Of a DNA stretch of 64,000 bases, positions 9,659 through 24,514 are shown one piece after another. The notes beneath the pieces were generated by a model. The model saw only the letters and a program-made list of their open reading frames with translations. It made no database searches and was not told the origin of the DNA. Where the stretch lies: assembly GCA_037042915.1 (NCBI GenBank), contig CM073195.1:2728001-2792000 (forward strand), written 5' to 3'. Both the position numbers and the translations under genes were made by a program. Origin of the DNA: Auricularia sp. M13. Its lineage: Eukaryota; Basidiomycota; Agaricomycetes; Auriculariales; Auriculariaceae. Each line of letters opens with the position of its first letter. The first letter of the stretch is position 1.

Positions 9659-11987
9659 TTACAGCTTCGCCGCCTTCCTCGGCACAAAGATACTCTCGTT
9701 GTCCATCCACCACCGCACGAGCGTCGGGCGCGCCGCGTCGCTCGACCGCTCGGATATCTCCTCGTAGATCGCATCGCCCAGGTCTTGCACTTGCTCGGCG
9801 GATAATGCTGGGCTCGACGCCGTGGCGCGCAGCTCTGTCAGCACGCGAGGAAGCAGACGGGGCGGGAGAGCAGGCAGGAGGGAGGCCAGCATGAGACCTC
9901 TGCGCAGGGTTTCCCGGGAGGTGTCGGACTGGGTCTGGGTCTGCGCGCCGGACGAAGAAGATGCAGTGGACGAGGAGGAAGGTGTAGATGAGGTCGATGC
10001 TGGTGTAGATGAGGTTGGTGTTGAAGCTGAGGGGGAGGCCGGAGGCGCAATCGGCGCATTGAGCACGCTGTCAACGAGCAAGAGCGCCAACGCGGGCTCG
10101 TGCATGGTCGCCCGCGCGGCGCCAGTCACCGCTAATCGCAGCTGCGGAGGCCTCAGGCCACCCTCGCCAGCATTCTGCATTTCACCCCTCCATCAGTCAA
10201 ACAGGCCTGAATGGTGCGCCCGACAAAACGCACCTCCGATAACGCCTGCACGTAACCCGGAATTAGCTCGCGCCCAAACACGCCGACATCGCCGCGCTCC
10301 AGCCGCTGTCCCGCCCACGCAAATATGGCGAGGATTGTCGAGTGCGCAGCCTCGAATGTCTCGCGGTGTGATGGGTCGCGTAGGTGTCTGGACCGCGGTT
10401 AGAAATGACGCCAATGACAGCATGGCGCGATGCGTACGGCTCACAGAGTGGTACGACGACCTGTTGGATGCATGTGTCCGAAAGGACGGGGACAAGCTGC
10501 TCGATGCACGCCAGCGCATAAGCCGTCTTTGCTCGCCAGACCGGATGGTCGTGTGCAAGTTTCGACTCTGTATGACGATGAGCATTTATGATGCAAACAG
10601 TGTGGACCAGTATTCTCACGTTGCACGTCGTCCGCCAGCGCTCTCACAAGAACGTCGCTCTCTGCCCCGTCGGTTGCGACAATATCAAGGGCATTAAACG
10701 CCGCTCTTCGCAACTCTGGCACGCCGCCCGGCGCGGCAATTCCGCCGAATTGCGCAAGGACGAAAGCAAGAGAGGCAAACGTCCGTAATGCTATTGCTGC
10801 GAGCGCCGGGGCCGAGGAGTGGGGTTCGAGGATGAGGACGGACAGTATCGACTGTTCCAGCAACGTCGTGGCGAAGAGGAGAGTCTTGAATGCCGTCCAG
10901 ATGGACTGCGTAAGTGGACGCGATGCGGGCTCTGTTGCTATTGTAAGGCGATGTAAAGGTACTCAGTTGTCGTTCCACATACCAATGACCGTTTCGGACT
11001 CGGTAGCGGACAGCGGGGAAGCACTCCAGGTGGCTTCTACGCGGGCAGAGAGCGATTCCAATGCGCGAGCTATGTCGTCCATGACACGAGGCAGGCGTCG
11101 GGAGTGCTCCTCGGCGAGGATGGACACCGCCCGTGCAATGAGTCGCGAGATGGCGGGAAGAACGGAATACTGGGGGTCTTGCATTGTACGGTCGATCGCT
11201 TGCGCGAGAGGCGAATTGGGCTGCTGCAATCAGAACATCGTAGGACGCCGACGAGGTTACGCACAGTAATTGATAGCAGGCCATCGTCATCCTTAGACAC
11301 GGCGCTAAGGAAGGTGACGAAGTTGGAGGGGCCGTACAGCGTCGTGAGACTTTCGAAGAAAAACGTGGTCAACACCTGGCCATGTCACAGTAAGCGCCGG
11401 TGCGAAGTGGACAAAAAAGAGCTCACCGGCAGGTCCAGAGCCGCCAGCTTTTGGTCTGGTACAAACTGGAGGAATGTGGCTCCGAGCACGCGCGTGACGA
11501 TGGCAGTAGAATTGTCATGGTTGCTCATAGCAGATGCGAACGCGACCACGAGCTCGTTCTCGATGTTGCCTGCTGCACGACCGTACTGCTGCTTGGACGC
11601 GCTGAGCGCCTGCAGGGTGCCGCCGAGGATGGCAATTTTGACCAGCTCCGGGGCGCTGGTTGTGCCCTCGATCACGGCGCGTAGCCACAACGAGAGCTCG
11701 CCGTGGGCAGAACGCGAGAATATCTTTCTGGGGCTCTGGTCGAGCAGGCGCTCGCGCTGGAGCGTCGCAGTCTCAAAAGCGCGCGCCAGAGCAAGCAGGG
11801 CCGCGCAGGTCGGCGTGGCGTGCAGCGGCGAGAGCACCGCTGCGCGGGTCAGCGAGGTCTGGTGCGGCACGGCCAAATGGGCCAGGTAATGCGACAGCGC
11901 CGCCAGAACTGTCCCGGGCTCTATGCTGCCCGGGCGCTGGAGGGCGGCCAGAGTGCTTGCATATCCACGCTCGAATTCGCTGTTCAT
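9659..11987 (-). CDS. Helical-repeat protein ending in a peroxisomal signal; Pex8 candidate
   Basis: The frame starts MNSEFERGYASTLAAL and runs through about six introns. The predicted product is almost entirely helical, Ala/Leu-rich and solenoid-like. Near the C-terminus is a Ser/Thr/Pro low-complexity stretch (about 9940-10040). The protein ends VRWWMDNESIFVPRKAAKL. The final AKL is a canonical type 1 peroxisomal targeting signal. Fungal Pex8, the lumenal peroxin that links docking and RING complexes, is a helical solenoid that usually carries a C-terminal PTS1, so Pex8 is the best guess. I recognise no diagnostic Pex8 motif, and another peroxisomal or HEAT-repeat protein is possible. It is head-to-head with Prp2. 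Confidence 0.5.
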
Positions 11988-12067
11988 GGTTGCAGTCCGA
12001 GGATGACAGCCGCGGCCGGACTTGGCCGCGGCGACTCACCCACTCACCGCTGCCGCCGCCGCCCGCC
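11988..12067. promoter_or_regulatory. 80-bp shared promoter, Pex8 candidate / Prp2
   Basis: Only 80 bp separate the two divergent start codons. Both promoters and both 5' leaders must lie here or overlap the neighbouring gene. There is no TATA box; the sequence is GC-rich with short CCGC repeats. Confidence 0.6.
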
Positions 12068-15901
<3,834 letters not shown>

Positions 15902-16306
15902 AAGGCGTGCAAGTGACGTCGTGTCCTCACGATGCGGCGGGGACCCAAATGGCGGTTGCGGAGCAAGAATGCAAATGGATGGGCCTCGAATGATCTTGAA
16001 ACTGTGCCGCGCTGGACCCGTTGGGTTGTATCTACAGTATGTTGCTGTGTGCCCTGAATGTACTTGTGCCGCGTTGAGCGAGGACAGGCAGGCAGGACCC
16101 TGGCGTTGTGCAGGGTGAGACGCGCTCGGCTGTTAGCGTGGGAAAGTGGACGCGGTGCATAATAACCAGCGATGATCGAGGCGTGACGTCAGGACGCGTC
16201 CGAGCATAAAAAGCGCCAGGTGGGTCTTGCGAGGCCCCTCAATTGACTCTGACGACCCCTGCCACGACTCAACGACCCAGAATACACACCCAGCACTCTA
16301 ATCATC
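15902..16306. other. Promoter region of the HAM1-like gene
   Basis: This spacer carries a perfect CRE-type palindrome at 16184-16191 and an AT-rich CATAAAAAG at 16205-16213. I see no gene in it. Confidence 0.5.
16184..16191. promoter_or_regulatory. CRE palindrome TGACGTCA
   Basis: A perfect 8-bp ATF/CREB site lies 115 bp upstream of the HAM1-like start codon and 13 bp before a TATA-like CATAAAAAG. Its position suits a bZIP-controlled promoter. Function is inferred from position only. Confidence 0.45.
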
Positions 16307-19201
16307 ATGTCCGTCGCACCCGCCGTTAAGCACGTCTCCGAGAACCCGCCGGCGAACGCGGTCACCGTGCCCAACGACCCGAAGGCGCTTCAGGCCGACG
16401 TCCAGCGCAAGATGAAATTCTACGGCGTCATCCAGGCCTTCCGCAGCGGCCGCATGCCCACCAACGCTCAGATCGACGAGACGCTCGCCTACGTCCGCGA
16501 CCACCCACCCATCGACGTCAACAAGCTCTCGCCCGAGGGCCGCAAGCTCACCGAGGACACGCGTGACATCATAGAGACGGTATGCACCACATCCTGTCTC
16601 AGATAATCTCAGTGCTCACTCGCATTTCCTAGGCACGCCAAATGGTCCTCGAGAAGAACGCGGACGAGCTCTTCCAGGAGTTCGTCTACCATACCAGCGA
16701 CGCTAGTGTCAAGCCCCAGACCGCAGATGCGCCTCTGGGCAAGAATGACCTTAAGCAGCATGGCAATCAGGGTGAGTTGGGGATGTACTTGCAGAGACGG
16801 CTGCAACTGATGCATTCTCTGCAGCTATGGAGCACCTGCGCACTCTACTTCAGCTGCTCCTCACCAACTCCGAATCGCGCAAGCTCCTGAGTGACGCCAC
16901 ACTTATCGGACGCGACCTCTTCGCTCAGGGCGCTGCCAACGTCGCCGAGCGTGCGCGTCCGTCCCCGAGAAGATGGCCAACGTCGACGACGCCGCCCCGT
17001 CCGAGCAGTGGGCCACCGCTCAGCCCCTCGACGGTGACCACAAGGGCGCCGCACAGGGCCTCAAGGAGCACCTCAAGGACACCACAAGGACCTCGCTGAG
17101 CCGTCCCATGCGGCCCAGCAAGCCCGCGCTGACCCCAACATCCCGACGACCAGCCCGCCGCACGACCCGGCCGCACCTATCAAGGCCACTGCGCCCGGCG
17201 CTGTCTCTCAGATCGACAGGGCCACGGAGCCCAACTCGTCCGCTTCGTCGTCGGATCCAGCCCTTCAGACCAAGAAGACGTTCAAGTCTCGCTTCCAGGC
17301 CATGACTGGCAAGGTTCCTCAGGAGCACCGCGAGCGTGCTACTGCAGAGCTGCAGGGCGTCAAGAACTCGCTCAAGGAGCAGTTCCCCAAGGAGCGCCGT
17401 GACCAGTTCATCTACCGCCTGAAGAAGGTATGCGAGATTTTCATTGAGTCATCTGAACAGTCGCTGACTCTCGGGCTAGGTCGTCGTTGAGTGTCAGCAG
17501 CACCCCAGCTACAAGGCGTCGCTGGAGTGGTTCCTCGATGTCCTTGAGCAGTACTTCGGCAACGCTAAGAACGTGGCCAAGGACCAGCATGGCCATAACG
17601 CCAACCTCTTCCACAACGACCCTGCCCTTCAGCAGGCGACGAACGAGCTCCGCACGCTCGCCGAGCGCTTCGCGAACAACAAGTCTCTCGACGATATCAT
17701 CAACGCTGTCCAGCGCCTGTGGCAGGATGCTCGCGACGACGAGGAGCTGCGCCACTGGTGGGAGCGCGTCGACAAGACGTTCCGCAAGACGTTGCTCGAG
17801 CCGGGCTTCATCCTCCAGCCGCAGTGCAACAGCGAGTGGCGCGGCATCCGCGACGACTCGCACCGCTTCTTCGACGAGAAGTACAAGGGCCACAAGGACG
17901 CGCTGTTCGACTCCATCTCGGCGTGGTTTAAGGCGTTCGGCGACGACCCGCTCAACAAGCGCTTCGGCGACGACTGGGCGCGCCTCACGAAGAACCTGCT
18001 GTTCGACGAGAACGGCAACCTGACGTACAAGGCTCATGTGCGTGCATTACCTCTGTCTGGTTTGAATTGCAGGGCTGACGCGCGCTTTTAGCTGTGGAAC
18101 GATGTGCGCACCGTCATCATGCCTGAGCTCGCCCGCCAGGTTGGATATGTGCCCATTCCGCGCATCGAGTACACGGACAAGGCGCTCGACCTTGTCATCG
18201 AGAACTTGACGCTCCAGGGCCGTAACCTGTTCCCCAAGTACGTCACCTGCCGCATCGTTCGTGTCGCAATTCTGACGCTGCCCCAGCGTTGTCGAGTTCC
18301 AGGCGCAGAACTACTTCAAGATGAGCCCGTATGGCTCCATCAAGGACGAGCAGCACCACACTATCAACTTGACCATGACTCAAATCCAGGCCGACTTGCG
18401 CGATGTTGCCTTCTACGTGAGTAGCACCCGCGTCGCGTTGTCGGGACGTAGCTGACTTTGTCGTCCCAGTATAACAAGAAGTCCGGATTCCCCAAGATCC
18501 GCGACCAGGGCCTGGCAGACGTCTTCCTCGGCGGCCACGGCATCACGGTCAAGGTCAAGATCGCCAGCACCTCGAACGACCCCACCAGCGTCTTCAAGGT
18601 CAAGGACGTCAACGTCAAGGTCGACGCTCTTAAGTTCGCAATCAAAGATGTACGTGCTCGATCTTGAGGTTCGATTTCCCGACGCTGACATTTTATAGGC
18701 CAAGCACAGCTTCCTTTACAAGACGCTGCGGCCACTCGCCACTGGCTTGATTAAGAAGCAGATCGCGAAGGCCATCGGCGACGGCATCCGCACTGGGCTC
18801 GAAGTCGTCGACACGCATCTCGTGCAAGTACGCGACCAGATGGCTCAGGCGTCCCAGACGGATTCGGCGTCGCGCACGGAGGTGCTCAAGCAGATGTTCA
18901 GCAAGAAGGCTGAGGATGCCGAGTCCAAGGTCTCGAGCGTCAAGAGCAAGCGCGAGAGCAAGTTCAAGATTGTGCCCCGCCGCGAGTCGATGCTGCTGCC
19001 TGACCAGGGTCACGAGTCCGGCTGGAGCAAGATTCAGTACGAGAAGGAGGAGCTCGCGAAGCACGGTGAAGGATGGCGGTCCGATGCGTATGTTGTTTCG
19101 TCACGAATTTCACGCGCTGCGTTGACTGACCGCGTTGCAGGTTCTCCATCGTCCCTGGCGGTACGACGCAACCCGCATCCGCCCAGAAAGTTCGCGCGTG
19201 A
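16307..19201 (+). CDS. HAM1-like / DUF4449 BPI-fold lipid-binding protein
   Basis: The product starts MSVAPAVKHVSENPPANAV and has a long helical N-terminal half, with AFRSGRMPTNAQIDETLAY and HLRTLLQLLLTNSESRKLL. The C-terminal half has IQADLRDVAFYYNKKSGFP and LADVFLGGHGITVKVKI, and resembles the fungal HAM1-like/DUF4449 family related to BPI/SMP lipid-binding proteins. It ends FSIVPGGTTQPAS...KVRA at 19201. At least seven introns are needed. Two places, near 16965 and near 17080, show a one-base frame change where the better protein reading moves frame. Both fall in GC-rich text between conserved blocks. Role in membrane or cell fusion is inferred from family name only. Confidence 0.75.
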
Positions 19202-19592
19202 AGACCCTGCATCGAAAATGACCTTTGATGACCTGTAAAAGCGAACATTGACTCCAGCCCGCGAAAACTGTCACCCAATGCGTACATTCCTTGAAGTATC
19301 TTGCAGCGCTCAACATGTACCAACGAATCTTGAATGGACTTGACTGTGCGTTGTAGCGGTAGCGTAGAATAATATGATAATGCACTTGACCTGTAATCCG
19401 TTCGTGCACGCGTGCTTGGTTTCAGTCATCGATTTCATGAGCGAAGCAACTCGTGAGCAAAGTTGTGTTTTGGATTGTCAAAGGTCTTCAGATTTTACAT
19501 GTTACAGGAAAATACACTGCACAGTTGGCGTTAGTCAAGCAGATGACGGAGGATTGACCACTCACCAGACGACCTCCAATGTACGAGATATT
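19202..19592. other. Convergent 3' spacer, HAM1-like / Yae1
   Basis: AT-richer sequence between two converging genes; it probably holds both 3' untranslated regions. No other feature seen. Confidence 0.5.
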
Positions 19593-20197
19593 TTACACGT
19601 CCAAGGGCAGACCTAGCTGATTCAAAACTGCGGACAGCCTGGCGCGTAGCTCTGCAATGGGATCCCTCGGTATCGCGGTAGTAGAACTACTAAGCTGACC
19701 GAGAGCTGCCTCAAGCTGATCCATTTCCAGCTGCGCGCTGGGCTGGACCTCGAGTAAATCGGCATTTGTGCCAGCGCGCGGGACGGTGGCTGACAGACCA
19801 TCGTCTTTGACGATATCATGCAAGCGGACGTTGGACAGAGCGCTGACTATGTCCCTGAGCTCGCCCTCCAGCTCAGGTGGGCCGTGCTTGGTGACCATAG
19901 CGAGCGCCGCGGCCGCCTGGCCGCGCAGGAGGCCGAGCGCCCTGCCGGCCGGCGCGCCGGTGCTCGCGAAGCCCTCGTCGAATCCGTCTTGGAGCGCGGC
20001 CTCCTTGCCGGCGATGGCGCCCTCGCGGAAGCCCGCCTGTCCACGGCGTGTTGGCAAGCGCGGGGAGAGGACCGGCGGCGCACGTTTGTGAACTCGGCAT
20101 GCAGCTTGTTCCACTCGCGCTCGGCGTGCGAGAGGGCCGGCGCGTTGCTGCCGTCGTCTTCGTCGTCGCCGAATATGTCGTTTTCAGAAAAGGCCAT
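19593..20197 (-). CDS. yae1: Yae1-family protein
   Basis: Two exons (20084-20197 and 19593-20036) flank a 47-bp intron and give about 185 residues. Exon 1 reads MAFSENDIFGDDEDDGSNAP and then EREWNKLHAEFTN; exon 2 begins AGFREGAIAGKEAALQDGF and continues DEGFASTGAPAGRALGLLRG. The regular Gly every four residues is the deca-GX3 pattern of Yae1, which with Lto1 delivers Fe-S clusters to the ABC protein Rli1 during ribosome work. Length and exon 1 acidic start fit the family. It is head-to-head with dad1. Confidence 0.8.
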
Positions 20198-20286
20198 GGC
20201 TTCGGCAGGAAGAGAAGGGTCAAACGCGATTTCGAGCCCCGCAGCGACGTGCACTGCACTTGAACCTGATCCACGATCTACGTACA
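20198..20286. promoter_or_regulatory. 89-bp shared promoter, yae1 / dad1
   Basis: The divergent start codons are 89 bp apart. No TATA box is visible. Confidence 0.6.
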
Positions 20287-20624
20287 ATGAGCGTGTCCGC
20301 GCCGACCGACCAGCCGTCGTTCTTTGACCAAGAGATCAGTAGGCTCACGCTGGAAATTGCTATGGTGAGCTTTGTATCTGCACAGCAGCGACGCAGTTGT
20401 TCAATCATGCAGGGTTTGAGGAGCTGTTGACGAACAACAACCTGTTAAACCGCAAGCTGGAGGAGGTGTCTGGCATGAAGAAGGAGTTTGCCACCATCGC
20501 CGACCTCTGGGAGAGCTTCCACGAGGTCATGCGCGACCTTAAGCCCGAGATCGACTTGCGCGAGGGAGAAGGCGTGCCCGGTACCGGCGGCCACATCGTC
20601 ACAACGCGTGCTTCCACATCCTAG
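20287..20624 (+). CDS. dad1: DASH complex subunit Dad1
   Basis: Exon 1 encodes MSVSAPTDQPSFFDQEISRL and continues TLEIAM. The second exon encodes GFEELLTNNNLLNRKLEEV and then FATIADLWESFHEVM. This matches Dad1, a small coiled-coil subunit of the DASH/Dam1 ring that couples kinetochores to microtubules. Size (about 95 residues) is right. The natural intron is 20365-20412 (GTGAGC to CATGCAG), but joining it leaves one base too few before TTT GAG GAG. The alternative acceptor at 20396 keeps frame but makes an intron of only 32 nt. A missing base in the GGG run is the simplest explanation. Confidence 0.8.
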
Positions 20625-20706
20625 ATCCAAACTACTTGGTTTCTGTCCAATGTTCTCTACTAGCGCTGTACTATTACAACCAAACAAATTGCTGCTGCTG
20701 CAGGCC

Positions 20707-22989
20707 TCATGTATCCGGACACAGCTCCTCCGCCACCTCCGTGACGAGCGTCTTGATCTCGGGCTTCTTCACGCAGCCGCCCTCGCCCAGCGTAGCCAAC
20801 AGCGCCTTGCGCGCCTGGAGGACGTCGAGCAGCGGGCGGCCCTGCTCGATGAAGTGCGGCGAGAGGTGGATGAGCATGGCGAGCGCGGCGGTGAGCCGGT
20901 GCACGACGTCCTCGCTCTCCTTCTCGGCGCGCACGGCCTCGACAAGCGCGCTGGTGAGCTCCATCTCCCACTCGGCGTCGCGCAGCCCGCCGGGCGGCAC
21001 GCCGCGCTTGCCCGTGCGCGCCCAGTCCATCAGCGGCCGCGCGAAGATGACCGCCGCGTTGAACGCCAGGCTCGCCGCGGCCGCGCGCACGCGCGCGTCG
21101 GCGTGCAGCAGCGCGGGGACGACCAGTGCCGTCGCGGGCGTCAGCAGCCGGCGGCCCAGCACGTCCGGCGCGAGCGCGTTCGTCGCGAGGCGCAGCGCCG
21201 TCAGCGCGAGGTTCCGCGCGTCCGCCGCGTCCAGCGCCTCCGTTGCCTTCGCGAAAAGCGCGACGAGCACGCTGGAGTCGCCCGTCAGGAACGTTTGGAC
21301 CGTCACGTCCAGCACCGCGAGTCGCCAGAAGTCCGCGAGCGGGAAGAGCTCCTTCGCGGGCAGCACGGATATCAACGTGATGGACGCGCTTGCCCATTGC
21401 GCTACTATGCCTGTCGGGACGGCCGCCTTGCTCGCCGCCGTGGCGAACCGCTTCTTGAGGAACGGCACGAACGTAGTTGATAGCGTCGTCTTTATTGCCG
21501 TCTTATTGAAATTGGGAGACGATGGCGCGGCGTCGATGAACGTGACGAACTTCGCCAATGCCGCGTCAAGTGCAGGCACCTGGGAGAAAAGGATGGAATT
21601 TGTCGACAGCGCCCGGATTGTCGGGAGATGCTGCGACATGTGCAAGTGCGCTGCGAATGTGTGAGATTTAGGGATTAGCGTATTGCGTATTGGTGCCTAC
21701 CTGGAAATGCGGTGAACATCAGCAGGTCGACTTGCGCGCGCAACTCGGGCTGATTCGCTCCCTTGAATTCCATCGTCTATTGAAGGATGCACAAGATGTC
21801 AGCTGGCATAACCGTAAAGGAGAAAAATCCAACTCACTTTCTTGCCATCCACAAAGAACATAAAGGTCGGGGTGACACGGACGTTGTACCTCTGCGCCAC
21901 CTCCATACTCCGTCCGACCGACATGTCGATCTTGACGAACGCAGTGCCGGGGTTCTGCTTGAGCTCTGCGAGCTCTTCGAACAGCGGCTCGATCTGCCTA
22001 CACGGTCCGCACGTCGGGCTCGTGAAGAAGACGGCGACGGCCCTGTGCGTCGCAAGAATGTTCGCGAACGACGCGGCGTTGGTCGATATCTGCAGCGGGC
22101 CAGCAACGGTGGCAGCGCCGGACGCCGAGGGCTGCGGGGCGCCTGATGCGCCGGCTGCCTGAGCGGCGACGGCTTGCAGGAAGGTTGCTGCGAGGTCGTT
22201 GGGCATGCCAGCTGGCACGGGTGGCGCGGCTGGCGCTGCTGGTGCGGCCGCGCCTGGCCGGCGGTACATGGCGTCTATCGTCGGGCGCAGTGCTGCGCCG
22301 AACGGCGTGGAGAGGAAGTCGGACGGGAGATCTGTGAACGGTGTCGCGTGTGAGACGCGATGGGACCGCTATTGAGAAGCGGCCACCGACCCTTTATCCA
22401 GTCAGGGATGCTCCCCCCGGTGAGGAAGCCGACGACGTCGTTTGTAAAGTTGTTGCAGTTGAATTCTGTTAAAGGTTGATGAGAACGAGCGGGAACAAGG
22501 CTGCGATGGGCGGCGTGCCTAGGAGATGGTACTGTGCTCGGGCGTGCGTCAGCATCCCCAAGACGCGTCTCAGTCTGGTGCAAAGGGCTCACCTTGTCTG
22601 CCGTATACAGCTCGCGCATCTCGGCCAGATACTCTTCAAAGGTGGCCTCGTCGATGGCCGTCTCGCCCATGTTGACTATCTGCAGCGGCTGGCCGTGCTG
22701 CAAGCGAGTGTATGCGTCATCAGCCAGTCAATCGAGCTGCGTGCCGGCTCAGGGCATACATACATGCGAGCGACCCGGGGGCGTGATCATGATACCCTGG
22801 CCGTAGAAATACTCTTTGTTGTAGACGACGACGGAGGTGTGCCTGCGCACGCGACGCGTCAGTACTCATAGACTGCGAGGCTTCCAGGGCGCACCAAATG
22901 CCGTCGATCTGCCTGCCCGTGAGCTGGCGCGACATCTGGCGGGCGATGCCATTGCTGAGATCGTAGACGTAGAGCTCGACCTTGCTCAT
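20707..22989 (-). CDS. PPPDE peptidase - thioredoxin - PUL domain fusion
   Basis: Domains in order: an N-terminal PPPDE (DeSI-type) cysteine isopeptidase domain starting MSKVELYVYDLSNGIARQ, with the catalytic His at GIWHTSVVV and Cys at EFNCNNFTNDVVGFLTG; a thioredoxin domain with the active site SPTCGPCRQIEPLFEEL and the cis-Pro loop VRVTPTFMFF; and a C-terminal helical PUL-like domain ending EVAEELCPDT. PPPDE enzymes remove SUMO or ubiquitin, and PUL domains bind Cdc48/p97, so a role in ubiquitin or SUMO clearance is inferred. Splicing needs a 13-nt exon at 22519-22531 followed by a GC-AG intron (22467-22518). The gene is head-to-head with atg5 and tail-to-tail with dad1. Confidence 0.85.
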
Positions 22990-23076
22990 TGAATGCTGAA
23001 TGGGGGATCGGGAAGAACGCGTGAGAGCCAATTGAAGCGGCGAGCTCCGGCGCGCTCGTCCGGTTCAGCCTGAGCC
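22990..23076. promoter_or_regulatory. 87-bp shared promoter, PPPDE fusion / atg5
   Basis: The two divergent start codons are separated by 87 bp of GC-rich sequence without a TATA box. Confidence 0.6.
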
Positions 23077-24403
23077 ATGGCGACCTACAGCCCAAAGCAC
23101 GCGCCGGGGAGCTCGCCGCAGACGGCGTACACGACCCCCGCATCCACCACGCTCTTCAGAAGGCTCGTCTGGGAGGGCACCGTGCCGCTCGAAATCCGCA
23201 TCGACTCCAAGGAGCTGCCTGCTGGCAGCGACCGCGGCCTCGAGAGCTACTATGTCCAGGTGCGCCCTGGCCTCCTCTCCCACCGGCGTGCGCAGCGGCT
23301 CACGCACGCTTCCAGGCACCGCGCGTGAGCTACCTGCCGCTTCTGATACCAGACATCAAGCGCCATCTGGCCGAGCTCGTGCTGGACGAGCAGGGCGCGA
23401 AGTTCCTCAAGGAGGAGGACTGGTGGTTCGAGGCCGAGGGCGGCGTTCTCATGAAATGGTCCGTCCTGTCCCAGCTGAGCCCCAGCGCAGCTAACCGGCG
23501 GACCAGGCATTGGCCACTCGGTCTGCTGTACGACCACTACTCGACCTCCGTGTCACCAGCCGTCGCGTCCTCGTCTGCACAAACGACCCATTACCTCCCC
23601 TTCCGTCTCACCCTCCACTTTGCCGCCCCGCCCGTCGACAAGCTCCTCCTCAGCCCGTCCATAGAAGCATGCAAGCAGGCATTCATGGGCCAGCTCAAGA
23701 GGCTGACTTTCTGCGGTGCGTTACTCCGTGCTGCCTCTTCTATCCCTGCTCATGCAGCTCTCAAGGTGGGGAAGCACGAAACGCGTCACAGGACTGCGTA
23801 AACCAGAGCACGACGGGCTCTGGGACGGCGTACGAGATCGTAAGGGAGCAATACTGTTCCTCAGCAGCTATTTGACCCCCGCCGCGCAGACAACTTCGAC
23901 GACTACTGGCGCGTGGCGTCCAAGATCACGCCGACCACAACGCCGACGTCGCCGCCGGTCGCCGGGCTGGCGCAAAGCTCGCAATCGGCGCTCTACCGGC
24001 CCTCTTCCACAGAACCAGGGTCGCACGCGGGCCACACGGGCACCATCTCGCACGGCACGCAAGGACCACAAGCAACGGACGGCGCGTACAGCGTGCGCAA
24101 CGTGCCCGTCAAGATCTACCTGCCCGACGGCGGCCGGTGCTGCAGGAGCCCGTGTCGCCGCTCGACGAGGCCGGGCGGCCGACGACTCTCGGCGCAATAC
24201 TCAACAAACACCTCCCGCTGCTCTTCCCCACGCCGGCGCTCGAAGCGCCGACCGCGCTGGCGTACGCCATCGTCCAGGGCATCGTCCCGCCCAGCGAGAC
24301 CGAGATGGCGTGGCTCGGCGCGTGCATGGCCGGCGCGGACGGCTGGGTCAACATCTGCGTCGGCCTGCGCAGCGGCCCGCTTGGGCTCGGGCTATCCCTC
24401 TAG
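23077..24403 (+). CDS. atg5: Autophagy protein Atg5
   Basis: Atg5 is the acceptor for the ubiquitin-like Atg12 and, with Atg16, drives Atg8 lipidation. The product has RRLVWEGTVPLEIRIDS, SYYVQAPRVSYLPLLIPDI, W-W-FEAEGGVLMKWHWPLG, then the diagnostic EADFLRWGSTKRVTGLRK around the Atg12-accepting Lys, and ends GWVNICVGLRSGPLGL. A Ser/Thr/Gly insert (TPTTTPTSPP...) lies before VPVKIYLPDGG. Two one-base frame changes appear: near 23700, between GQLK and EADFLR, and near 24135, between YLPDGG and VLQEPV. Both are in conserved text and fit a single missing G or C. Confidence 0.9.
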
Positions 24404-24514
24404 TTTTCGGGCTTCGCGTGTACATGTGATGTTGCTTTCCGGTGCATTGGATAGTATTCCTAATCAGTAGAGCGGAGGCGCACTCGTCCGCATTATTCGA
24501 TTCGTACAGCTTGA

